The position numbers were made by a program, and so were the translations under genes. A stretch of 64,000 bases of DNA from Clostridia bacterium (lineage in GTDB: Bacteria > Bacillota > Clostridia > Oscillospirales > Acutalibacteraceae): positions 187,262-251,261 of the forward strand of contig JAFQCH010000023.1 of assembly GCA_017416485.1 (NCBI GenBank), in the 5' to 3' direction. Below, one piece after another: positions 53,525 through 63,031 of this stretch. The stretch's first letter is position 1. Every line of letters begins with the position of its first letter. Below the pieces are notes generated by a model. The model did no database searches. It saw only the letters and a program-made list of their open reading frames with translations, and was not told the DNA's origin.

Positions 53525-54389
53525 AACTTTCATTTTCTGCATCCTGTGTTTTTTTCATTTCGGTCACATTGGTTTTTACATCAATGCGGTCATAATATTC
53601 CTTGAATTTCACATGAAAGGTTACAAGACGCTCGCAATTTTTACACAAAAAGATAGCAGAAAAGGACTGATTGATGCACTTCCAATCGCTCATTCGTTTC
53701 ATCGGTGCCGAACAAATATCACAATCACATTTCATTTTTGACTTATCAATTTTAGGATTGTTGATATTGGTAATATAAGATGCCTTGAAAGACAATTTTT
53801 TGTAGAATGAATCGTCGCAGATAACAGCAAGATTGTGCAAATGATCGCGATTATAGCATTTTTTCAGGCAACGAAGGCCAAGCAAGCTGTCTTCCAGGGC
53901 ACGATGAAAATTGCAATTACTCACATCGATTCCCATTTCCGTGGCTGCATTCACAAGACCAATCTGCTGGGTGCCCACATTGACAATAAAATCCTGGCAA
54001 TATTTCTGCAAGTCAACATATTGGGTTAAAAAAGGAACTTTTTTTGTTCCGCAGAACATATCAAAATTATCAACAAGAACGCGAATATCTGAATTGCCCC
54101 ATGAAAGAAAAATGCAATCCCTGTTTCCGATCCATTTTTCAAACTCTGCAAAAGCACGGTGGAAAGAGATACCCATGCGCATGTCTTCGTTTGTGATATG
54201 CGTAAGATTTTTTACTCTGCCTGATAGTTTTTTAATCAGTTGCGATTTGATGATTACGGAATAGGTGTCAATTACATCCAGGTGTTCATCCACAAGAACA
54301 GCGCCGATTTCAAGTATTTCATTCACAAAACATTTTTTAATCTTGTTGTAAGAGTTATTCCACTCAAGATCCATAATTACATAAAACAC
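53523..54389 (-). CDS. DEDD-type 3'-5' exonuclease with Cys-rich C-terminal domain
   Basis: This 288-residue protein has an exonuclease domain of the RNase T/KapD type: D7 and E9 in MDLEW, the aspartate in WGNSDIR, and HRALEDS carrying the final His and Asp. The last 80 residues hold CDCDIC and, later, CKNC, which looks like a zinc ribbon. The substrate may be small RNA or DNA ends. A GTG start lies five bases after GGAGGTG. Bacillus KapD lacks such a tail, and kapD is a sporulation gene, so a link with the adjacent coat genes is possible but speculative. Confidence 0.78.
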   Translation of the reverse strand: MFYVIMDLEWNNSYNKIKKCFVNEILEIGAVLVDEHLDVIDTYSVIIKSQLIKKLSGRVKNLTHITNEDMRMGISFHRAFAEFEKWIGNRDCIFLSWGNSDIRVLVDNFDMFCGTKKVPFLTQYVDLQKYCQDFIVNVGTQQIGLVNAATEMGIDVSNCNFHRALEDSLLGLRCLKKCYNRDHLHNLAVICDDSFYKKLSFKASYITNINNPKIDKSKMKCDCDICSAPMKRMSDWKCINQSFSAIFLCKNCERLVTFHVKFKEYYDRIDVKTNVTEMKKTQDAENES

Positions 54390-54470
54390 TGTTTCACCTC
54401 CGCTTGTTTTTAAAGAATAACATATTCACAAAAACAAATCAATATGAAAATGAAATATTTGTCGCAAAAA

Positions 54471-54499
54471 AAGAACACACCGCAAAACGATGTGTTCTT
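54471..54499. terminator. terminator after the dockerin protein gene
   Basis: A nine-pair stem (54471-54479 with 54491-54499) has an 11-base interior that can pair further; it lies just after the stop codon on the minus strand. Confidence 0.6.
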
Positions 54500-54508
54500 A
54501 ATTTTTAC

Positions 54509-56497
54509 TTACGGGGTAAGGCCAACTGAAATACGAAGAATGGAACGAGCATCTTTTGCGGTCACTCCGCCGTATTGCCCGCCCTGACCATCTCTGTCAT
54601 AATTTGCAAGGTCCATCATAAGAGCAGCCTTTTCCCTGTCTTTATGCAATGTATCAATGGTATCAAGACCAACGGAAATACGCAAAGCAATTCGGGCATC
54701 ACCGGCAGTAATTTTACCATCGAGATCCGCGTCACCGTAAAGCAATTCTTCGTTAGCCTGAATGGAAATAACCAACGGCGTTGTAATATTTTCATAACGA
54801 AGGGTAATAAACTGAATATTTTCCGTGGTGTTAAGATCAAAGCCGGAAACCGTAATTTCGTCCAAGCCAACAGCAATCTGCTCACCATTAGCAAGGGTTG
54901 CAACCAACTCCATGCCGGTCAGATCCAATTCTTCATCAGAGAATCGGGTATAATCTCGTTTTTCAGGCGGCACAGTAATTGTCAGACTGACAGGATCCGT
55001 CGGATCGGGCTCTTCAATAATCGTAATATCAAAAGATGTTTCAATATCAAAATAACGAACTTTAATTTCTTTTGTTCCGAGCGCAGACAGATCAAATCCG
55101 ACAAATTCAAGGTCATTCAGAGGAATATTTTCAACAGTGCCGTCAGCATATTTGCCGTTCACCTTCAACCCTGTTGTAACAAAAGTTTCTTCAGAATTCT
55201 GGAAATAGACCGTTTTAACGGGCAAAGTAACAATTTCAAGCGATGTAGGATAGACAACCAAAGGCTCAACTTCAACCTCAAATGTTGCAGTTTTTGTGCG
55301 ATAAGTTACAGAGATCGTCTGCCTGCCGATTTTGGATGGATTGAAACCGCCGGCAATCAGATCTTTTTCATCAACAGTTCTGACTCTGCCGTCTGCAAAA
55401 TAAGCTTTCACAACAATTCCGCTGAGCATTACCTCATCAACGGAGTTCTGTTTATAGGTCAACAATTCAGGATTTTTTTCAATTTCAATACGTTCGGGTA
55501 TATCTTCTTCAATCTCAATCGGCAAAGTGGTCGTGCAACCCTTGTGTTCAAGAGTAACCTGCTGAACGCCGGGCACAGTAGGATCAAAATCTTTAACAAT
55601 AACCTGATCCAATTTAGCCGGGAAATCACCTTCAGGATAATTTGCCATAATAACTGCACCTGTCAGATCAAACGCATCTGTTGTATCCTGCAGATATTTC
55701 GTTCTGTTCGGTTCAGTTTCAACATAAATGTAGTTGGGGGTCGGCACACCGACAAAAATAAGATATTTATCCGAAGCACCCTTGAACGAAACCGTTACTT
55801 CGTACATAGAATTCTGATTGGCAGCAGAAGTATCAAACGGAGCATTGGGATTATCACTATACATCTTCTGCAATTTAATGGTGCACAATTCAACAGGAAT
55901 ATCAATGCGCACTTCATTGGACCAGATTGCTGTAACTTCAAGAGTGGAATAATCAGGCTCGGTTCTGCTGCCGTCGGCATCATAGAACATACCGGAAGCA
56001 TCACATTCCGTGCGGATTGCGGTGATTGTGGGTATTTCCCACAAAACAGAACCGTTAACAAGCTGGGCAGAATCTGCACCCGAATTACTCTTGCTGACAT
56101 AAACATTTTTCATTGTTGCGCTGAAACCGTAGTTCGAAGCATTGGTATTCAGCACGTTAAAATCAATTTTAAGCATTTTGCTCTTATAGGCATGGGTTGC
56201 CGCAAAGAAATTGACAAGCAGTTTGCCGTCTTCCTGTTTAGCAACAGAAGCAAAATCGCCTTCACGTGTCGAGATGACTGCAGAAGAAGTATATTCTAAC
56301 ACATCTGCATCGTATTCAACATAAAATTGCGTAGATGTCAGAAATGTGGCGCCGCCGGTAAACTCAACAGAGATCGTATTGTGGCTTGTGGGCACCATTT
56401 CAGCATCAATAACCGTATCAGCACTTGCGGAAAGTGCAAAAGCGGCAAACAGGCAAATCAGCGCCGTGAGCAAAAATACAAACTTAATTTTTTTCAT
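54509..56497 (-). CDS. secreted cohesin-like / Ig-like repeat / dockerin protein
   Basis: This 662-residue protein has a signal peptide (residues 1 to about 26, ending SASA). A cohesin-like beta domain at about 28-145 follows, containing YDADVLEY and VLNT. After a linker come four bacterial Ig-like (Big_3-like) repeats of about 78 residues between roughly 250 and 580, each with a P..I-Y...D pattern and ending in a beta strand. A C-terminal type I dockerin has two calcium loops, GDADLDGKITAGDARIAL and YDRDG...VTAKDARSIL. Dockerins bind cohesins in cellulosome-like complexes; this one carries no catalytic domain, so an adaptor or scaffold role is likely. The ATG at 56497 follows AAAGGA. Confidence 0.85.
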   Translation of the reverse strand: MKKIKFVFLLTALICLFAAFALSASADTVIDAEMVPTSHNTISVEFTGGATFLTSTQFYVEYDADVLEYTSSAVISTREGDFASVAKQEDGKLLVNFFAATHAYKSKMLKIDFNVLNTNASNYGFSATMKNVYVSKSNSGADSAQLVNGSVLWEIPTITAIRTECDASGMFYDADGSRTEPDYSTLEVTAIWSNEVRIDIPVELCTIKLQKMYSDNPNAPFDTSAANQNSMYEVTVSFKGASDKYLIFVGVPTPNYIYVETEPNRTKYLQDTTDAFDLTGAVIMANYPEGDFPAKLDQVIVKDFDPTVPGVQQVTLEHKGCTTTLPIEIEEDIPERIEIEKNPELLTYKQNSVDEVMLSGIVVKAYFADGRVRTVDEKDLIAGGFNPSKIGRQTISVTYRTKTATFEVEVEPLVVYPTSLEIVTLPVKTVYFQNSEETFVTTGLKVNGKYADGTVENIPLNDLEFVGFDLSALGTKEIKVRYFDIETSFDITIIEEPDPTDPVSLTITVPPEKRDYTRFSDEELDLTGMELVATLANGEQIAVGLDEITVSGFDLNTTENIQFITLRYENITTPLVISIQANEELLYGDADLDGKITAGDARIALRISVGLDTIDTLHKDREKAALMMDLANYDRDGQGGQYGGVTAKDARSILRISVGLTP

Positions 56498-56528
56498 TTT
56501 TATTGCATTCCTTTCGCATAATACAATG

Positions 56529-56557
56529 ATTATAACAAAAAAAAAGTAGCTTTTCAA
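56529..56557 (-). promoter_or_regulatory. sigma-A promoter of the dockerin protein gene
   Basis: On the minus strand TTGAAA (56557-56552) and TATAAT (56534-56529) are 17 bp apart. Confidence 0.7.
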
Positions 56558-56601
56558 TAGTTAAATTTTATTTTATTGTATTGTTTTTCAACATCGCAAA
56601 G

Positions 56602-56630
56602 TTGACAATCGTATTGTTTGTATGTATAAT
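56602..56630 (+). promoter_or_regulatory. consensus sigma-A promoter of the GH2 gene
   Basis: TTGACA (56602-56607) and TATAAT (56625-56630) are 17 bp apart: a perfect match. The predicted mRNA begins only a few bases before the GGAGG site, so the leader is very short. Confidence 0.85.
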
Positions 56631-56652
56631 GAAATGAAAAGGAGGAATGATG

Positions 56653-59025
56653 ATGAGAAAAACAATTGACCTGAACTTCGGATGGAAATATTCCGAAGTA
56701 TGTACCGATGAAATGCTGCTGGCAGGATATGACGATTCTGCCTTTGAAACCGTTGATATTCCGCATGCCAACAAGGAAATTCCTTACAACTATTTTGATG
56801 AAAGCATTTTTCAGTTTGTAAGCTGCTACCGCAAATATTTTAAACTCCCCGAAGAAGCCTATCTTCCCGGAAAAAAGGTATTTTTGCGTTTTGAAGGTGC
56901 CGCAAACTTTGCGGAAGTGTTTATAAACGGCAAACTTGCAGGTTCTCACAAGGACGGATACACTCCGTTTGCACTTGACATCACCCCCTACATCAACAAA
57001 AACCGCAACGTAATTGCCGTTCGACTTGATTCCACGGAAAGACCTGAAATTCCTCCCTTCGGCAATGTGGTTGATTATCTTGTTTACGGCGGCATTTACC
57101 GCGAAGTCAGCATTGAGATTCTGGATGAAATCCACATTGAAGATATCTTTGTGCGCACACCCGTAGTGGAAGCACCGAAAAAAGAACTGCTTGCAGATAT
57201 TACATTCTCACAGAAAATAAACGGTGAAATCAGCCTTGCATTGTGCAAAGACGGAAAAGTTATTTCCGAAAAAACCTGCAAAGCAGACGATGCAAAGGTG
57301 ATGCGCATCAAATGGGCAATCCCCGGTGTCGAATTGTGGCAACCTGAAAAGCCCGTGCTTTATACCCTTAAGGTCAGATTTGCCGACGATGAAAAAGAAG
57401 TGCGTTTTGGCTTCCGCACCTGCAAATTCACAAGAAAAGGTTTTTACCTGAACGGCAAAAAAATTAAACTCCGCGGCCTGAATCGCCACCAGAGCTACCC
57501 CTATGTCGGCAATGCAATGCCCGCATCCGCACAGATCGCCGATGCAGAATTGCTGAAATATAAACTCGGCTGTAATTTTGTAAGAACTTCGCATTACCCT
57601 GATTCCGTTCACTTCCTCAACAGATGTGATGAAATCGGCTTGCTGGTTTTTACAGAAATGCCCTCCTGGCAGTTCCTTGGTGAAGGCGAATGGCGGCAGG
57701 TCTGTCTTGAAAATATTCAAAGCATGGTCTTGCGTGACCGCAATCACCCTTGCGTTGTACTTTGGGGGGTTCGTGTCAATGAAGGCAATGACTGTGATGA
57801 ATTCTACACCGAAACCAATGCTTTGGCGCATTCGTTGGATGATTCCCGTCAGACGGGCGGTGTGCGCAACTTCCCGCGCAGCCATCTGCTTGAAGATGTA
57901 TATACCTACAACGATTTCTCACATTCCGGCGGGCCGATTGCACTGTTACCTCCCGATCTTGTTGCAGGCATCCGTGCTCCGTACCTTGTAACAGAATACA
58001 ACGGTCACATGTATCCGACAAAATCCTTTGACCGTGAAGAAATCAGACGCGAGGTGGCTCTTCGTCATGCCCGTGTGCAGAACAAGTCTTATTCGAGCGA
58101 CCGCTACTGTGGCGCAACGGCATGGTGCATGGCTGACTACAACACACACAAGGACTTCGGCAGCGGCGACAGAATCTGCTATCACGGTGTAACAGATATG
58201 TTCCGTGTGCCAAAACTCAGCGCTGCCGTATATGCTTCACAGCAGGATAAAACGCCTGTTCTTGAAGTTTCTTCTTCTATGGATGTCGGCGAGCATCCGG
58301 GAGCCATTGTGGGTCAGATTTATATTTTCACAAACTGTGATTATGTCAAGATTTATAAGAACGGGGTATACAAATCTACCGCACATCCTGACAACAAAAA
58401 GTTTGCACATCTCCCCCATCCTCCCATTCTTCCTGCTGACTATATCGGAGACAGTCTTGTAAAGGATGAAGGCCTGAATGAAACAAGTGCAAAATATATG
58501 AAAAAGGCAATGGTTGCTGCCGCAAAATACGGCTACATCATGCCGCCTCATCATTACCTGGAACTTGCAACGGGTGTTGTTGCCGGTGCAATTCCGATTC
58601 CGCGCGTTGTTGAGCTTGTTACAAAGTATTTTGCCAACTGGGGCGACGAACAGGTTGAATACAGATTTGACGGCTACAAAGACGGCCGCGTTGTAAAATC
58701 CGTCACAAAGACCGCCGTCATGTCAAAATCCCTTGTTGCATCGGCAGACAGCCTCACGCTTGCAGAAGATAAAACCTATGATGTAACCAGAATCGAGCTT
58801 CGTTGCGTTGATCAGAACGGCAATCAGCTTCCCTTCGCAAACAACGCAGTCAAAGTAAGTGTTGACGGTCCTGCTAAAATTATCGGTCCCGATCAGTTTG
58901 CATTGATCGGCGGCGACAGAGCATTCTGGATCCGCACAATCGGAAAATCGGGCGACATTACTGTTACAATTGAAGCAGAAGGCTTGAACTCGCAGATTAT
59001 CCAACTGAGCGCTGAAAAGAAATGA
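56653..59025 (+). CDS. glycoside hydrolase family 2 enzyme
   Basis: This 790-residue protein has the GH2 order: sugar-binding jelly-roll, Ig-like domain, TIM barrel and C-terminal Ig-like domain. The acid/base is E377 in VNEGND and the nucleophile E448 in VTEYNGHMYP. GH2 members are beta-galactosidases, beta-glucuronidases or beta-mannosidases; the sequence does not let me choose. There is no signal peptide, so it acts in the cytoplasm on imported sugars. Of three consecutive ATGs the third (56653) is best spaced from GGAGG. The gene overlaps the next by four bases. Confidence 0.9.
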   Translation: MRKTIDLNFGWKYSEVCTDEMLLAGYDDSAFETVDIPHANKEIPYNYFDESIFQFVSCYRKYFKLPEEAYLPGKKVFLRFEGAANFAEVFINGKLAGSHKDGYTPFALDITPYINKNRNVIAVRLDSTERPEIPPFGNVVDYLVYGGIYREVSIEILDEIHIEDIFVRTPVVEAPKKELLADITFSQKINGEISLALCKDGKVISEKTCKADDAKVMRIKWAIPGVELWQPEKPVLYTLKVRFADDEKEVRFGFRTCKFTRKGFYLNGKKIKLRGLNRHQSYPYVGNAMPASAQIADAELLKYKLGCNFVRTSHYPDSVHFLNRCDEIGLLVFTEMPSWQFLGEGEWRQVCLENIQSMVLRDRNHPCVVLWGVRVNEGNDCDEFYTETNALAHSLDDSRQTGGVRNFPRSHLLEDVYTYNDFSHSGGPIALLPPDLVAGIRAPYLVTEYNGHMYPTKSFDREEIRREVALRHARVQNKSYSSDRYCGATAWCMADYNTHKDFGSGDRICYHGVTDMFRVPKLSAAVYASQQDKTPVLEVSSSMDVGEHPGAIVGQIYIFTNCDYVKIYKNGVYKSTAHPDNKKFAHLPHPPILPADYIGDSLVKDEGLNETSAKYMKKAMVAAAKYGYIMPPHHYLELATGVVAGAIPIPRVVELVTKYFANWGDEQVEYRFDGYKDGRVVKSVTKTAVMSKSLVASADSLTLAEDKTYDVTRIELRCVDQNGNQLPFANNAVKVSVDGPAKIIGPDQFALIGGDRAFWIRTIGKSGDITVTIEAEGLNSQIIQLSAEKK

Positions 59026-59633
59026 AAACAGCAAACAATACTTCTGTTTCATCCATTGTCAGTTTTCTGATCGACAGAAAAAATATTTTTTGTGCCGTTC
59101 TGAGTTGTCTGATCGGCTTGATCACATTGATTATCGGCATGTTTATCTGCGATAAATCTTTTTGGAATTATATGTTTGTATGGATATTGCCCGGTTCCGG
59201 ACTCGTTCTGCTGGGCACTTATGCCATCAGCATGACGGACAAGCATCCGATCATTCTGATATTTCCGCCGATCATCTTTTTTGCATCCTTATATATCCGT
59301 TATCTCGTAACATACGAATATCTGATATTTTTGTTCTTATTCCTGCAAATCATTCCGTTTCTTGTTTTTTGGGCAAACATTGTCAGAAAAAATCTGTACA
59401 ACGAAACACGCATTGCAGTGATAACAGCACTTTTATCTGTTTTGTGTTTTCTGCTTTCGGTGGTCACTGTTAACATACTCGATTCAGCAAGCATTATCAG
59501 CCTGCCGCAACATGAACATTTTAAAATTGAGATTCTGACCTATGTTGAAATTGCAATGGCTGCAATCTATTACGGAATCGGTTTTTTAAATAAAGATATG
59601 CAGATGACACAATATTTGCAAATGAACAATTGA
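59022..59633 (+). CDS. integral membrane protein of unknown function
   Basis: This 203-residue protein has about six hydrophobic helices and no recognisable motif. Its start overlaps the GH2 stop (ATGA), so the two are coupled and may be functionally linked, for instance in sugar uptake, although it does not look like a known transporter. A strong terminator follows. Confidence 0.7.
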   Translation: MKTANNTSVSSIVSFLIDRKNIFCAVLSCLIGLITLIIGMFICDKSFWNYMFVWILPGSGLVLLGTYAISMTDKHPIILIFPPIIFFASLYIRYLVTYEYLIFLFLFLQIIPFLVFWANIVRKNLYNETRIAVITALLSVLCFLLSVVTVNILDSASIISLPQHEHFKIEILTYVEIAMAAIYYGIGFLNKDMQMTQYLQMNN

Positions 59634-59638
59634 AACAA

Positions 59639-59668
59639 CCGCGCTGACGCAAATCTGCATCAGCGCGG
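59639..59668. terminator. bidirectional terminator between the GH2 unit and metA
   Basis: A perfect nine-pair GC-rich stem (59639-59647 with 59660-59668) can extend inward with GCA/TGC; TTCTTTTT follows. Confidence 0.85.
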
Positions 59669-59681
59669 TATTCTTTTTAGA

Positions 59682-60599
59682 TTATTGAATATCTGCAATA
59701 TTATACGGTGTGGTCTGATAAACAAAATAGTTCAGCCAGTTCGAAAACAGCAGATTGGCATGACTTCGCCATGTAACAAGCGGTGCTTTTGTGTCATCAT
59801 TTCCGGGGAAATAATTTTCAGGCACATCAATGGGAAGACCTGCATTTTTATCACGGAAATATTCCTTTGCCAATGTATCGGCATCATATTCGGAATGCCC
59901 TGTTACAAAAATACGTCTGCCTTTGGGCGTTGCAACAACATAGACCCCTGCTTTTTCACTGCTTGCAAGCACACGCAATTCTTCAACAGACTCAATGTCT
60001 TCCCTGCGAACAGTTGTATGGCGGGAGTGCGGAGCCGGAAAAACATCATCAAACCCGCGGAACAGAATCGATTTTTTGTAATCAACCGTGTGTTCAAATA
60101 CGCCGAACAGTTTTTTCTCTAACGGATATTTCGGAATTCCGTAGTGATAATACAAAGCCGCCTGCGCACCCCAGCAAATGTGAAGCGTGCTTGTGACATG
60201 GGTCTTTGTCCATTCCATAATTTCAGTCAGTTCATCCCAATATTCCACATCTTCAAACGGCATATTTTCGACAGGTGCACCTGTGATGATCATACCGTCA
60301 AAATTGCGGTGCTTCACTTCATCGAATGTCTTATAGAAAGCTATCATGTGTTCTGCGGATGTGTGCTTTGATTTATGTGTTGCTGTTTGCAACAATTCCA
60401 GTTCAACCTGCAAAGGTGAATTGCCGAGCAAACGAGAAATCTGCGTTTCCGTTACAATCTTAGTCGGCATCAGATTGAGCATCAGAATATGCAACGGACG
60501 GATATCCTGCGTAATGGCTCGTTTTTCAGTCATTACAAATATGTTTTCATCTTCAAGAATCTGCGTCGCCGGCAGTTCATTCGGAATTTTAATCGGCAT
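59682..60599 (-). CDS. metA: homoserine O-acetyltransferase (MetA family)
   Basis: This 305-residue MetA-fold enzyme acylates homoserine for methionine synthesis. The catalytic cysteine is C142 in HICWGAQAA, and H235/E237 are in VTGHSEYD. Residue 111, which sets acyl-donor choice in this family, is glutamate (GAPVEN), as in Bacillus cereus MetA, which uses acetyl-CoA, rather than the glycine of the E. coli succinyltransferase. This fits metY just upstream. GAGGT precedes the ATG. It has no separate promoter and follows metY by 24 bp. Confidence 0.93.
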   Translation of the reverse strand: MPIKIPNELPATQILEDENIFVMTEKRAITQDIRPLHILMLNLMPTKIVTETQISRLLGNSPLQVELELLQTATHKSKHTSAEHMIAFYKTFDEVKHRNFDGMIITGAPVENMPFEDVEYWDELTEIMEWTKTHVTSTLHICWGAQAALYYHYGIPKYPLEKKLFGVFEHTVDYKKSILFRGFDDVFPAPHSRHTTVRREDIESVEELRVLASSEKAGVYVVATPKGRRIFVTGHSEYDADTLAKEYFRDKNAGLPIDVPENYFPGNDDTKAPLVTWRSHANLLFSNWLNYFVYQTTPYNIADIQ

Positions 60600-60623
60600 T
60601 TATATACCTCAATTTTGTTAAAT

Positions 60624-61898
60624 TTATGCTTCAAGAGCCTGTTTCAGGTCAGCAATAATGTCATCTGCATTTTCAATACCGACACTAAAACGAACAAGTC
60701 CGGGATCAACACCGGCAGCAACCAACTGTTCGTCAGTTAATTGTCTGTGGGTCATGCTCGCGGGATGCAGTACACAGGTACGAGCATCGGCAACATGAAC
60801 AACAATTTTTGCAAGATCAAGTTTATTCATAACCTGCACAGCAGCATCTCTGCCGCCTTTCATAATGAAGGAAATAACGCCGCAACAACCGTTGGGGAAA
60901 TATTTCTGCGCAAGCGCATAATCAGAACTCGATTCCAATGCGGGATAATTGACAGATGCAATCTTTTCATGCCCTTCAAGGAATTTTGCAACTTTCAGTG
61001 CATTTTCACTGTGGCGTTCCATGCGGACATGCAGGGATTCAAGACCAAGATTGAGAATGAATGCAGAGAACGGAGAAGGAATCATACCGTAATCACGCAT
61101 CAACTGCACGCGGGCTTTTGTAATATAGGCATTTTCATTGCCGAAATCGTTAACATAGCGCACACCGTGGTAAGATTCATCAACTTCTGTCAGTTCCGGG
61201 AATTTTCCGTTTGCCCAATTGAACTTGCCGCTATCAATAATAACACCACCGACACAGGAGGCATGCCCGTCCATATACTTTGTAGTGGAATGAATAACAA
61301 CGTCTGCACCAAATTCAAACGGACGGCAGAAAATCGGAGTTGCAAAGGTATTATCAACAAACAGCGGGATATCATGCTTGTGTGCAAGGTTTGCATATCG
61401 CTCAATATCCATAACCGTCAGCGCAGGATTGGCAATGGTTTCACCGAAAACAAGTCTTGTATTTTCATCGATCAGCGATTCAATTTCTTCATCGCTCATG
61501 CCGGGCTTTGTGAAACGTACTTCAATACCGAGTTTCTTGAAAGAAACAGCAAACAGATTGATCGTACCGCCGTAAATGGCAGGAAGACTGACAATATTCT
61601 GTCCTGCCTTGCAAATATTAAGAATAGCAATCGTGTTGGCAGCCTGTCCCGAGGAACAAAGCAGTGCACCAGTGCCGCCTTCAAGAGCTGCCAGTTTCTT
61701 TTCAACTGCTTCTAAAGTGGGATTGGAAATGCGGGAATACATGTGACCTGCTGCCTTCAGATCAAAAAGATCGCCGACATGTTCGGCCGAATCGTATTTA
61801 TAAGTCGTGCTTGCATAAATAGGCAATACACGCGGATCACCGTTTTGAGGTTCATAACCCGCTTGCACACACAGGGTTTCAATTTTATAATCAGGCAT
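60624..61898 (-). CDS. metY: O-acetylhomoserine sulfhydrylase
   Basis: This 424-residue PLP enzyme makes homocysteine from O-acetylhomoserine and sulfide. The cofactor lysine is K207 in VIHSTTKYMDGH, and SRISNPTLEAVEKKLAALEGG and VDNTFATPIFCRP are Cys/Met-metabolism family signatures. Length and the insertion pattern fit MetY rather than MetB or MetC. It heads the metY-metA unit under a near-consensus promoter with a leader too short for a SAM riboswitch or T-box. Confidence 0.94.
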   Translation of the reverse strand: MPDYKIETLCVQAGYEPQNGDPRVLPIYASTTYKYDSAEHVGDLFDLKAAGHMYSRISNPTLEAVEKKLAALEGGTGALLCSSGQAANTIAILNICKAGQNIVSLPAIYGGTINLFAVSFKKLGIEVRFTKPGMSDEEIESLIDENTRLVFGETIANPALTVMDIERYANLAHKHDIPLFVDNTFATPIFCRPFEFGADVVIHSTTKYMDGHASCVGGVIIDSGKFNWANGKFPELTEVDESYHGVRYVNDFGNENAYITKARVQLMRDYGMIPSPFSAFILNLGLESLHVRMERHSENALKVAKFLEGHEKIASVNYPALESSSDYALAQKYFPNGCCGVISFIMKGGRDAAVQVMNKLDLAKIVVHVADARTCVLHPASMTHRQLTDEQLVAAGVDPGLVRFSVGIENADDIIADLKQALEA

Positions 61899-61930
61899 TA
61901 TTTTACACCTCTTTATTTTATTATTTTGGC

Positions 61931-61959
61931 ATTATAGCACACCGTATAACTTTTGTCAA
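61931..61959 (-). promoter_or_regulatory. sigma-A promoter of metY-metA
   Basis: On the minus strand TTGACA (61959-61954) and TATAAT (61936-61931) are 17 bp apart, a perfect match. Confidence 0.8.
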
Positions 61960-61972
61960 ATAAAACAAGTGA

Positions 61973-62944
61973 TTACTGAAGAATCAAAAACAATTTTGTC
62001 AACAAATAACCAAGGAATGCACAACCCGGAAAAGTAAGAATCCATGTCAGAATGATATCTGTTATCAATTTTTTATCAAGACTTTTAGAATCAACAGCCA
62101 GTCCGACACCGATAACGGATGTGGTTTTAACATGCGTCGTACTGACAGGCAAACCCGAATATGTGCTCACTGCAATACCAATAATTGCGGCAAAGTCAGA
62201 GATAAGGCCCTGTAAACCATTCAAAGGAGTAATATTTTCCCCAACGGATTGTATAATTCGCTTGCCACCGAATAATGTACCAATTCCCATAAAAAATGAA
62301 CAGCACAAAATAAGTACGAATCTGTATTTAACAAAAACAGCATCATTGATTATTGAAAACAGCATCATAAAAACACCTAAAAACTTCTGACCATCCTGTG
62401 CACCGTGCAAAAAAGACAAAACAGTTGCAAAAATAATTTGCATGACTCGTGTTTTAATATTCAGCCGTTTTTGTGTTATCCTTTGCAAAACATAAGATAT
62501 AAAAAAACCAAGAAAAGCTGACAAAAACAAACCGAGGAATACTCGAATCCATTCGACTTTGTTAACAGCATCAAATGCACCTTTTGCAGCAACTGCACAG
62601 CCCGTAAGACTCGCAATGAGTGCATGACTTTCACTTGTGGGAATACCGAACAACCATGCAACAATTGCCCAAATAATCACCGTAAACATAGATACAGCAA
62701 CAAACAAAAGTACACCTTCCCTATCGGCATTCACATCGACCATATTATACAAACAATCCGCAACCGAAGGACGAAAGTAAGATGTTATAAAAACTCCTGC
62801 AAAATTCATAACGGCAGACAAAACACAAGCCTGTTTCATTCGGATTGCTTTTGTACCGACCGCCGTTGCAATGGCATTGGCGGCATCCGTAAAACCGTTT
62901 ATAAAAATAACAGCAAGAATTGCAATAAAAGCAACAGAAAACAA
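61973..62944 (-). CDS. PiT-family inorganic phosphate transporter
   Basis: This 323-residue membrane protein has about nine or ten helices and the two PiT signature segments: NGFTDAANAIATAVGTKA near the N-terminus and HGAQDGQKFLG in the second half. PiT proteins take up metal-phosphate with protons or sodium. A TTG at 62944 gives the expected short N-terminus and lies about 11 bases after AAGGGG; an ATG at 62998 would add 18 residues and lacks a good site. No PhoU-like gene is seen beside it. Confidence 0.85.
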   Translation of the reverse strand: MFSVAFIAILAVIFINGFTDAANAIATAVGTKAIRMKQACVLSAVMNFAGVFITSYFRPSVADCLYNMVDVNADREGVLLFVAVSMFTVIIWAIVAWLFGIPTSESHALIASLTGCAVAAKGAFDAVNKVEWIRVFLGLFLSAFLGFFISYVLQRITQKRLNIKTRVMQIIFATVLSFLHGAQDGQKFLGVFMMLFSIINDAVFVKYRFVLILCCSFFMGIGTLFGGKRIIQSVGENITPLNGLQGLISDFAAIIGIAVSTYSGLPVSTTHVKTTSVIGVGLAVDSKSLDKKLITDIILTWILTFPGCAFLGYLLTKLFLILQ

Positions 62945-63002
62945 AAAAAGACAACCCCTTTCGCCAATCAATATGCAAAAGAAGCTATCTGTATGCAATG
63001 AA

Positions 63003-63024
63003 GCCGCAGAAATTCATCTGCGGC
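63003..63024. terminator. hairpin after cotJC
   Basis: A perfect eight-pair stem (63003-63010 with 63017-63024) has a six-base loop. On the minus strand only a weak T-run follows, so termination of the cotJ operon is probable but not certain. Confidence 0.5.
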
Positions 63025-63031
63025 CGTGTTT

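Noticed and set aside
54575..56299. A 574-codon open frame on the plus strand
   Set aside because: It is antisense to the cohesin-like/dockerin protein gene, lacks family resemblance, and has an implausible Asn/Arg/Phe-rich composition.
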